Shown piece after piece: positions 47,701-57,360 of a DNA stretch of 64,000 nt (position 1 is its first letter; each line of letters begins with the position of its first letter). The stretch is taken from positions 226,987 through 290,986 of the forward strand of contig JAODUO010000530.1 of NCBI GenBank assembly GCA_025642075.2, written 5' to 3'. Made by a program: the position numbers and the translations under genes. The notes beneath the pieces are model-generated. The model did no database searches. It saw nothing but the letters and a program-made list of their open reading frames with translations, and was not told the origin of the DNA. Source of the stretch: Ridgeia piscesae (Eukaryota; Annelida; Polychaeta; Sabellida; Siboglinidae).

Positions 47701-48015
47701 TTGCTCCTCAGGGCTTTATGCAGGATAAAATTATTGCCAGTAACACATGTTTTGGTGGACACATGGATGTTAACTGTTCAGCCAGTTTACAAAGTATTAA
47801 ATGTGTCTGATGACCTGAAATGGACTACAAACACATCTGTGACACCATTTATACTCACTTTTGAGACATAACTGGCAATATCTATGGTTTTGGAAGACCT
47901 TTTTTTGCTCCTTCATTTTTTACCCGTCCACCCATATATTTCTACCCGTCCATATTCGTTTTTACCTGTCCAAATGACGGGTGGACGGGTCTCTACATAA
48001 AGCTATGTTGCTCCT
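47701..48015 (+). mobile_element. hAT-like MITE, complete, with 8-bp target duplication
   Basis: TTGCTCCT occurs at 47701-47708 and again at 48008-48015. Between them a 299-bp element begins CAGGGCTTTATGCAG and ends CTACATAAAGCTATG, whose reverse complement is CATAGCTTTATGTAG, so it has inverted ends of about 15 bp. An 8-bp duplication with CAGGG-type ends is diagnostic of the hAT superfamily. The right side carries a cluster of ACCCGTCC motifs (three direct, two inverted as GGACGGGT-like), probably subterminal transposase sites. No ORF; it would depend on a transposase elsewhere. Confidence 0.9.
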
Positions 48016-48439
48016 AGCCAGCAATATCTACAGTAAATGAACAAATAAGTAATTCACTAGAATTAAACCGATCTGGCATGAAGTGAGCAACTTCCAGTGT
48101 ATTGTCTTGGAGTTGTGCTGTTATAATAGGTAGTTGCACAAGTTTGCCAAGTCAATAAACAAGTTACGCATTATGTACAGCCGTACAAGGGCGATTTGGT
48201 TCTCAATAAGTATCACTATGAGAATGGAGCTTCCTACTGAATGAAACTTGGTAATCCAAATAAAAATGTACCAAATTTGAAACATCATACATAACTAAAA
48301 TTAATTCAAAGTTTTCAACAAGACTATTCTGTTCCAAGCATGTTATGCAAAACATGTATGGTCTACTCTACATACAATAAATCTGGGTTCAATTAGATTG
48401 CAACTGGTTCCGTGACAAATGATTCCATAACAAATGATC

Positions 48440-48520
48440 ACTCAACATTGCTCCAGTTCATTCAGCTCTATCAATGAGTACCTGGCTACAAACAGTGGTG
48501 AATATCAACAACATTGAAGT
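48440..48520 (+). mobile_element. SINE fragment, plus orientation
   Basis: TGCTCCAGTTCATTCAGCTC, then AATGAGTACCTGGCTACAAA and GTGGTGAATATC, is alignable with 21785-21845 and 55940-56005. No tRNA head is visible. Confidence 0.55.
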
Positions 48521-49956
48521 AACATACTGAACACTGTGAATTAGTGAAGAAACGTTCCCATGCAGAATCATGCAGTGCCACAATGTCAATGCAGTACGTT
48601 GTATCATGTATGCAAGCTGTGTACACCCAATATTGATTCCAATATTGTAGACCTAGATAATTACAAAAATGGTCTTATTAATTTAATATTTAAATAATAT
48701 GTGTGCTGTATACATCTAGTATGATAATAAATATAAGGTACTGCCAGGTACTTAATTATACATGTTATTGTTTATATTAAGCAATCATGATACAAATACT
48801 GACTCAATGGCTCTTTCAGATGTTAGTAATTTTTTTAAACGTATGTCCTTCAGGACACAATCAGAATTATGTTGTCATCAGTGATTCCTGGAAATCAACA
48901 GAGACTAAATATGGGACAGTTTAGTTTTAATGACATTGCCTATGCCTTCGTGAACAGATGCAACAAAAAGCCAATCATGTCCAATATTTGCGGCCCACAA
49001 TGTTGTCACCTGAGAAAATATTTGCAGCACCAGACAAGACTTGTTTAATCACTGTTCCTGCCAGAGCAAGCTGAAAGTGCAGCTCTGAAGGATGCCTTTA
49101 AAACCAACCACAGAGGCCATAAATCTTGCCACGGCAAAAAAGAAAACATTGGGCAATCCAGTGAAAGCGCTGGTCCAGCCCCCAAGGAACCCTCCCTTCA
49201 TCAATTAATCATCCCTCACCAGTGGGCACCCATTCCCAGACCTACTTGAAACCATCAGAGAAATCATCTTATTTATGTGCGGGCCCCCACAGCAATGTTC
49301 ACACCTCTCAGGACTTGATGGCTGGTGCCTGCTGCATGTGATATGTGCTCCGTGTATTGATGTGTTATGTGAGAGCCCTCTACTAGTGTTATCTCAGAAT
49401 CTCTGGTGATAATTGGTGCGGATTCTGGGTCATCTGACAGAGGAAGAGGAAGGAGGGAAACAGGAGATTGTAAATGAGAACCATCAGAGTAAAGCACAGT
49501 TAGCACACAACAAAATATGAATCAAAATGTAATATTTTATCGGTTCAGTTTTACACTAGCTCAAGTGCATCAAGTGAATTACATGCATTTTTAAACATTA
49601 TCAAATTGGAAGTAACATGGACTATTATCCAGTGTTCCCAACAGTAGGGTAGAAGGGTAAAATTATAATAACTAGGGTATGGAAACTACAGCTGTAACCT
49701 CAAGATAAACGAGAGTAAATGCACTTGTGGATGATAATGGCACGTCTGCAGCCAAGTAAAAATGAAACTCATATTTGATGACACACTTTAAGTTACTTTA
49801 AGAAAAACGAAAAACTTTGTCAACTATTTATTACACTTTTGTTTTGCAACAGTGAAATGGTGCAGCAATCTACCAACTTGGAGGATAGTTCTGAAACTTG
49901 ATGGGTATAGTAGAATGACTCAGGTGACTTGTCATCACTTCTACGTTTGTGATTAG
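48521..49956. other. single-copy DNA; possible regulatory stretch
   Basis: No supported gene. 48960-49270 is complex, less AT-rich sequence with a RUNX-like AACCACAG, CCATAAAT and ATCAATTAATCAT Hox/TALE-like motifs, and might be a conserved noncoding element. Confidence 0.4.
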
Positions 49957-50170
49957 CATAGCTTTATGTAGAGACCCGTCCACCCGTCATTTGGACGGGT
50001 AAAAACGAATATGGACGGGTAGAAATATGGGTGGATGGGTAAAAACTGAAGGAGCAAAAAAGGTCTTCCAAAACTATAGATATTGATAGTTATGCTTTGA
50101 AAGTGAGTGAAAATGGTGTCACACGTGTGTTTGTAGTCCATTTCAGGTCAACATTTCAAAGTTAACATTA
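49957..50170 (-). mobile_element. hAT-like MITE copy, minus orientation, left end lost
   Basis: CATAGCTTTATGTAGAGACC at 49957 is the inverted end. The body matches the reverse complement of 48007-47810 (ACGGGTAAAAACGAATATGG, GGTCTTCCAAAAC, GTTTGTAGTCCATTTCAGGT). Similarity fades after about 50150 and the second end is not found, so no target duplication can be shown. Confidence 0.85.
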
Positions 50171-52062
50171 GGCATGTCTGAACCCCATATTTTAAATTTG
50201 CACATATTAACATATTACATCATGAATTAGACTCCTACGAAACATGGAAATGATCACCCTGGGCTGGGTGGGATTTCCAACTCAAAATGCAAGGAAATCA
50301 CCATATTCATATAGAAATCATTTTTTCCAGGGGATGGCACCCAGACCCTCCACCCACCAGGACACCTAATGCCACCCAGGGCAGACTACCTGCAACGCAT
50401 CCTATAATAGACTAACTCTGTACCCAAAATAGTTTCAGGCCCTGATAGGAAGATTTTTAATATAATTGATAACACAGTGTCAATAGTTACGGCTGCTTTA
50501 TACAAAACTTGAGTCGCTGGCAGACAGACCTGTTCTATTGATCACAGTCTCAACCAAGCTGTCTTACTTGTCTGTCATGTTCATAGAAATATTTAGATTC
50601 AAAATCTATAGAAAAAATACCATATTATTACATGGGAGTATGGGATCAGAAGACAAATAATTTAAATGATATCTTAAACAAATACTGCAGACATGCCAGT
50701 GCACTGCTAGACTTGTAGTTCTGTCAAATATTTCACCTTGAAATAAAAAGAAATAGTATAAGTATTTTTTTAGTAAATCATAATATATACTGATTTTGAG
50801 ATACTGAAATGTTTCTGGTCAAGTTCAACAAAGACACTGACAACGAATGCATGAGTGAACAACATAAGCCCAGTCTGTACTGTTACATGGTGAGGTTGTA
50901 GCTGACTCTACTTACAGCTCAACTTGTTCACTCAAGTGGGAAATGAGGATTGTCCAAACAATACATTGATTGGCCCTGACTGGAACCTTTGTTTGACTAT
51001 GGCATGTTTGTTGTGTAATCTTGCACAATGATGCAGCATTGCTCAATTAGCAGGTGAGGGCACCCATGTGTTAAATCACTGCAAACAACAACCTGGACCA
51101 AGACAGAAATCTTCACTGATGTTCAGTAATTATACTGATCCTGGATAATGAGGCTGTATCCATGACTTTTCCCAGGTACGTAGGCTAATTAATGTCACAC
51201 ATTTGAATGTGCACCAATAACAATATTTATCATTATTACTATGTACACGCACTTGATCCCCAACCTTGATACTCTAATACCAAGCCACACTTTGCAAATT
51301 CACTGCAAGAAGTAACTTACCTAAGCAAAACCTAATTTACGTAATCCAGTGCATAAATGTGCAAACATCTATTAAATTGATTCTTAACTACAATTGGTCA
51401 GTAATATTTAATAACATTAATGACCACACAATATGTATAATTATCAGAGTGCATTGATTCTATTAATATGTTGTCTCTTGATGATGTGTTCAGTGTAAAT
51501 TAAAAAAAATTGAAATACTGGCAAAGGTATAACAAACAAATAAATAATAAAAATTTATGTTCAATTGAAGGTGTGATGAAGGCCAGCGAATGCAGTTCTA
51601 CATGGCAACAACAAGTACCAACCGACATGAAACACTCCAGTTTATTTCAAGTAATGTTTCAATTATCCTGCATTTAGTTCATCCGCACTGGCCAATGCTC
51701 CAGAATCTCAATACACTGGCCACAGCAGGTGAGCAATGCGAATTGTCTTGGTGAATACACTGGAATGTGACATGCATACAAATATTGTTCGGATGGAATT
51801 AGCTGAGAAATATCATGCCATAAATGAGAGACAGACCCCAGCTGGTGCACACACGGACTGAGGATTCAAGATATGATTTATCCGACCAAAAGTGTGACGA
51901 ATTGTGGCTTAACTGCAACCAGCCCATGATGATGAGGCGTAAGTGCAGTCATCTGAGGCCCTAAGCACTGTCAGAGCACCAGTTCACACTGCACCCAGAC
52001 AGGTCCATCATGTGCTGGCTCAATATGCTTGTAAACTTATATCTACAATAAGTCAGTTTGTT

Positions 52063-52064
<2 letters not shown>
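50171..52064. other. single-copy AT-rich DNA, no gene seen
   Basis: A good minus-strand donor (CTTAG/GTAAGT near 51319) occurs without a convincing open frame. Nothing else is supported. Confidence 0.5.

Positions 52065-52114
<50 letters not shown>
52065..52114. repeat. (AT)n microsatellite
   Basis: About 25 dinucleotides with one CAT interruption. Confidence 0.97.
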
Positions 52115-53029
52115 GTGCATCATCTATGTAAGCATTTGAAGCATGTTATCAAAAATATAGATTTTCTAATCAAAGTAAATCTGCCTTAGCGAAAACCTGT
52201 CCACAATGATTATTAATGAAACATTGTAAGCTTGTCTGTAATGGATACCAAACATTAGATATTCCCTTCGTCATAATAAATTTATTATGAGCAAACGCAT
52301 TAAATAACACTGTAAATTTCCTAAAGTACCTGCAGGTATATTGTCACTGTAAGTAAATGTCACTTATTTAGATTATTTCATTGTACTACTAATATTTAAG
52401 ATAATATTCAAAAGATTGCTGCACTATACAACGGTTTAGTTCTACTGATTAGGCTGTTACTCTTACCATAAAAATGGAGTGAACTTCACCTTTTTACGAT
52501 ACCATACTATGGACATATGATGCAAGAAATACATGTTATGGAAGACAAAACATCCACACAAAAAGCCAGGCAAACCTGGTATAGAAACTCCACTCCACAC
52601 TCAAACCTGTCTTAACATAGACGTTATCTGAATAAACATAAATTGAACTTTGCTTTACACAAAACATCACAAATCTGCTCTGATGACTCATTCGTTCTCT
52701 GAACCAGGCACTTTATTGTGAAGTATCCATCATAGGTGAGTAAATACTATGGTCTATGCCTATGGCATATAGGTTAACACTTTTATGTACAAATTTACAA
52801 TAAAATGTGTGATTTCATATAATTTATATGACTGCAACAACTTCACAACATATTGACAGTATTATGAGTATAGGTCTTTTGTGGTTATGTAGCTGACATG
52901 CAGTTATGATATAAAGTGACAACACAAAACTAAGTCTGACACAACTCACGTCAGTGTATGAACATAACTAATAATTGACACATGACTGTCATGAGTTGTC
53001 ACTTGTATGCCTAAAATCCGTAATTAATT
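52115..53029. other. single-copy AT-rich DNA, no gene seen
   Basis: No open frame over 60 codons and no repeat found. Confidence 0.5.
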
Positions 53030-54080
53030 ACAATTGACATGCATGGGTCGTGGCGAGGCCAACAAGTGCAGGCATTTTACTGAGCTGGAGACATATCGAT
53101 TGCCCTCCAAAGCCTCGATTCAATGTTATTCCTAGTGGCCGCGATCGCATTATAAGGTCAGCGGGCGAGGAGTGTACGCCTGCGTTCTGCAATGTGACCG
53201 TATTTATTTTGAACAGATGCGACGGTACGCTTCGCTGCTCGCAGCGCCAACAGGCAACGGGGCAGTTTTACACCCATTGAAATGTGCAGTTGCCAGTGGC
53301 CAAAATGTGCAATGTTGAACACACTGACGTTGTAATTGTAATCAGATTGTCAATGCATACAGCAAAGAACTCAATTCATCGTGGTTATTTGTAATGCTGC
53401 ATATTTTAACCCCACGTGAACTCGCCAGGCTAACAAATCGCTGGCGGCCATGTTGGATAGGACTGTCATCTTGCCGGCGTTGGTTCTGAAAACTTTTATA
53501 CGAATGTCAGTGGGATTTTAATGACACGACTGGATTCCAGTCGGACTTAAGACCCATGCAGTCTATGCACCGACTAATAACTCGCTAAACATACAGCATA
53601 CTGCAGACCAGTCCTTACCTTTGCTGGTTTGATCGGCTTCGTCCCAGACTCATCTCTCGCGGCTAAATCTTCCGCGGCTTGCATCTCGTTTCGCCTTTCC
53701 AGCGTGTTTTCTTCACGCAATTATATAAAATTCGAACTGATCCCTCACACCTAACTGGTAATACAGCGTCCCAACATAAACGGTATTCTTGGACGTCCGC
53801 GGTATTTAGATTTGACGCATTCGAAATTGTCCTTCGAAACGAACGTGCTCACCGGCCGGTGGGTGTCGCCTGTCGAGTAGCCGATTGTTTGGCCGCGACA
53901 AATGCGCGCACAGGTGAAACGTTCTATTTTTAGAAACACCGGCGGGGAATCCTCGTTGCGGGATCTCCTCGCCGTAACTTTCGAAAAAGTGTGTAAACTG
54001 TGTAGGATAGATTGCAGGCTAATAGGGGGAAATGGGGCAAGACGGCCACATTTATATATCGGCCGCAAGGTGGTGTCGCA
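53030..54080 (-). promoter_or_regulatory. CpG-rich region with TATA boxes, likely promoter of minus-strand exon
   Basis: CpG density rises sharply. Reading the minus strand, TATATAAA lies at about 54059-54051 and a second TATA-like TTTATATAA at about 53728-53720; either could start a transcript through the ATG at 53684. A GGCGGCCATGTTGG element (about 53443-53456) resembles a YY1 site. The divergent left part (53030-53300) is also CpG-rich, so transcription in both directions is possible. Confidence 0.5.
53619..53684 (-). CDS. candidate first coding exon, 22 codons
   Basis: On the minus strand an ATG in a CpG-rich, TATA-containing region opens MQAAEDLAARDESG followed by TKPIKPAK and ends exactly at the donor AAAG/GTAAGGAC, a strong match to consensus, in phase 0. 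Codons are GC-rich at third positions (GCC GCG GAA GAT ... GCC GCG), unlike the surrounding intergenic DNA. The residues are hydrophilic and disordered-looking, typical of an N-terminus before the first domain. I do not recognise the protein. This is the strongest coding signal in the window; the next exon should lie to the left. Confidence 0.5.
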
Positions 54081-54196
54081 ATAATTAACGCTCCCACTTT
54101 AATGGTGTAGGTCACATGTGCACTATACCACCAAGAAGAATATTCTGGAGTTGCCTGCTTTGCCGTGGCATTCCAGAGGGCAATAAATGGGACTGA

Positions 54197-54197
<1 letters not shown>

Positions 54198-54283
<86 letters not shown>
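54198..54283. repeat. (AT)n microsatellite
   Basis: About 42 uninterrupted dinucleotides, the longest AT run in the window. Confidence 0.97.
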
Positions 54284-54284
<1 letters not shown>

Positions 54285-54576
54285 TTGGCATGAAGTGAAA
54301 GGAGAGAGAAAGTACATACTTTACCTTGACAAGTGGACCTATATCTTCCCTACTACTCTTACTATACTTACAGCTAGCAATTATAATCAGTCGATCCCTG
54401 CACAATATCTGTTGAAGCCGATGTCTGTATATACAATAGTTTCACGTAAATTTTTTCTTTACTACATAACATTATAATAGTACATCAGTGGCCATGCATC
54501 CCAATTGTCACTGCTTGGTCCGTATTGTTCCACAAAATTAAGACCATACGTGGACCCAATTAATTAATGTTACATC

Positions 54577-54866
54577 TCTCATCATTCCTACCTCTCTCCC
54601 TCTCTCTTTTCCCTCCCACGCACCCCATACCCTCATTACCCCCTCCTCCTCTTTCTACCCCTCTCTACATCTCTCTCGTCCCTTCTCTTAAAATCTCTCT
54701 CCCACTCTCTCCTCATCCTCCTCCTCTCTCTCCCTAGTTCCCATCCCTCACTCCCTATAGATGTCCTTATCCTGATCTCCTTCCCCTCTCTTTCCCTTCC
54801 TCCTCTTTCCGTCCCTATACATACCTCCCTCCCTCCTTCCCTCCTTCCCTCTTTCCCTCCCCCCTG
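54577..54866. repeat. polypyrimidine low-complexity tract
   Basis: About 290 bases of CT-rich sequence built from CTCTCTCCCTC-, CCTCC- and CCTTCC-type runs without a fixed period. It keeps an 81-codon minus frame rich in R, E and G open. Confidence 0.85.
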
Positions 54867-55832
54867 CAATAACCACAGCATGATTTACCCCATATGTAAA
54901 TATTATTATAACTTTTTGTGGGATAATGCAATTATTCTGAACTTATAAAGCGTAATACTCGTGTAATTCATATATAAAACATAACAATCGGGGGGACAAC
55001 GTCCGCGTTGCAAATACTTAGGACAAATGGCTGGGCAACGAACTAACGCTGATAAAATATTGTTAAATGTCTCTCATATCAATAACAAAGCAATACGACT
55101 AATTATTTGAAAAATCTACACGATTATAATTATATACACAGGGCCTATCGATGGATATCAACTTCACTCTCTCCGACCTTCGTAATTTTGACCAAACGAC
55201 CAATATTTTCGAGACCGATAAACATACAGTAAACCCTTATTTAGCGGTCACCTGTACAATCCGATACCCGGAATTTGGCAACAAATTTTAATGTGTCAAA
55301 TAACTTCCTGTCAGTTGACACTGCCCACCTTCTGTCCACAACGGTCACCTGGCTATTGCGTACAACAGTCAGTTAATTTGGACAAAACCATACTCTTTTT
55401 ACTGTCGATTAAGGATCGCTTGCGAGTATACAACTCAAAATGAATAATAATATTTCCACTGAAATCACCTGAGTAAAATGTCACCTCGTCAGTGTCATCG
55501 CATGTACGCGCGGGACTGGACAATCAAATTACAATTGGTGACACGCGTGATCTCATCACTGTAGTCACTGCATGTGTCGTCTTTTACTCCAGCAGAAACA
55601 GCTCTGATGTCCACAGTGAGCCAAGAGAAGCATTAAGCCCATATCCACAGAATGAAACGATTGTGGCTGGAGTGACTGCCGAGCCCTAGGTAAACATTAC
55701 TGTACAATGGCCCGTTACAATATGTCACTATGCCCAGGGCTTGTCTGAGCCCTTTGCTCTTCAAAGCTGACTCTTAAACTCTTCTCACTGTTGTGAAGTA
55801 AAAGAAGCAACATGGTAACTGCACCAAGCTGT
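54867..55832. other. single-copy DNA, no gene seen
   Basis: No supported gene. Includes a modestly CpG-rich patch at 55480-55560. Confidence 0.45.
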
Positions 55833-56170
55833 TCCGTCAAGCGCAGTGGCTCGGGCTAGAGCTTCGATCCGGCCTCTGACTTACATAATTTGAGTTTGAA
55901 TGCTGTGCTGTTGTGTGGAACCGTGGGCACGTTTTATTACTCTACATTGGTCCAGTTCACCAAGCTGTATGAACGAGCACATGGCAGTGCCAGTGGTGGA
56001 TATTTGTAGCCTACGAGCAGCCTTCGCGCATTAATTGCAGCGTGGCTGGATGCTTTCCAGATAAGTTGAAATGGTGTTCAATTGAATAGATCTGTCAGGT
56101 AAGTAAAGTGTAAAGCCCTTTGACAAGTCACGAGGACTGGATATTGCGCTATTTAATAACTTGCCTTGTT
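55833..56170 (+). mobile_element. SINE, most complete copy, about 340 bp
   Basis: The head has an A-box-like AAGCGCAGTGGCTCGGG (about 55839) and a B-box-like GCTTCGATCC (55861), closer together than in a tRNA, so some bases are lost. The middle TTGGTCCAGTTCACCAAGCT and ATGAACGAGCACATGGCAGT recurs at 21785 and 48450. The tail CAATTGAATAGATCTGTCAG to GAGGACTGGATATTGCGC recurs inverted at 22198-22323. Known SINEs have this layout of tRNA-like head, shared middle and separate tail. The tail holds a donor-like CAG/GTAAGT (56099). Confidence 0.65.
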
Positions 56171-56562
56171 GATGTTGCATGAAATTCTTGGTTTGTTTTA
56201 TGGAAACACTTTGTAACAAGTGCCGACCCCTGCCAGAATAATTCACGATCAACGAAACGAGGAGCCTTGACTGGTCACCGTGAGGCGCCACTATTAACTA
56301 GTGTTGCCTTTCCTTGGCCACAGTTACCCAGACCCCGTTGGGTGACAGCACTATTTAACCCAAATACTTGATTAGGAGAAGCCCACTACTGATGATTGCG
56401 AGTAAGGTCCCATGGAAGGCAGTCAACTAACTACAGGCTACAGCTGGGCGGTACCTTACATAAATTCTTTCAAGCACCATTGGTGAAACTGGAGCTAACC
56501 TCACCGAAAGGTATGACCGCTTTGCTTGAGTCGAGCAAACAGCAGATTGCGAGGACAGAAAT

Positions 56563-56823
56563 GTGAGGAACTGCATGCGAAGGGCAGCAAGTGAGAACTC
56601 TGATGTTGCAGAAAGGTTGGACAACGCCAATGTAGAAATGTCAAGGTTGAGATGGGAAGTTGAGTCAGCGACGACTGAGGCGGTGGCGGCCCCCACCGAG
56701 CATGTTCGACAGATCAACCAACGTGCAATGATTACGTCATACATTCAGAATGTGAGCTGTCGCGGTTACATTTTTCCGGGCGTTAAAAACGTGCCGGTTG
56801 ACGTTTCTGCGCATGCGCAATAA
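56563..56823 (+). other. 86-codon ORF of unknown origin
   Basis: Reads MRNCMRRAASENSDVAERLD and onward to EMSRLRWEVESATTEAV, with heptad-like spacing that could form a short coiled coil. The last 20 or so codons lie in the left arm of the foldback element, so the ORF as it stands is a composite. Upstream, the same frame shows GETGANLTERYDRFA just before a TAG, hinting at an interrupted older coding piece. Not recognised. Confidence 0.2.
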
Positions 56824-57231
56824 ATGTAAAATCACCAATGTCCAGCGAAACAACAAAGCATTTTCGGTATAAATGCCACGGGCTGTTCGGTAACTTACCT
56901 GTGATGATTACTGTGAAGAGTTTCTTAAAATGTCGTTCAATGCAATAAAATATGACGTTTTTTTTATAAATCACTGTCACGGATTATGGCGCACTACTGT
57001 CACGTGATTTACGCTTGCTATCAAAATATGCCTCAAAACTTGTTTGCCTCGTGTTAATTTGCGACAAATAACTTTGCTGAGAGGTTATATACATCCTAAC
57101 GAACAACCCGTAATATTTATACCATAAATGCTTTGTCTTTTAGCTGCACATTGATGATTTTACATATATCGCGCATGCACAGAAACGCCAACCGGAACGT
57201 TTTTAATGCCCGGAAAAATGTAAGCGCTACA
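56758..57231. mobile_element. foldback (long-TIR) element, 474 bp
   Basis: The left arm 56758-56893 and the right arm 57097-57231 are inverted copies, about 85% alike by eye. The outer part is nearly perfect: TTACATTTTTCCGGGC, AAAACGT(G/T)CCGGTTG(A/G)CG and TTTCTG(C/T)GCATGCGC. The inner part, AAAGCATTT(T/A)(C/T)GGTATAAAT, is weaker. The spacer of about 200 bp has no ORF. Such long inverted ends suggest a non-autonomous foldback DNA transposon; no target duplication was found, so the superfamily is open. The arms are CpG-rich. Confidence 0.8.
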
Positions 57232-57360
57232 ACGCGACAAAACGCGGTCGTAAACATTATTACATAACGCGGTTGAAATAATATGGCGGCACAATGATTG
57301 TAGGCCTAGGAGATGAAGAAACGGCAGAGGAGAAACATGAGTGAGACTTCTCAAAATATA

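Noticed and set aside
54636..54881. 81-codon R/E/G-rich minus ORF
   Set aside because: It comes from a polypyrimidine low-complexity tract.
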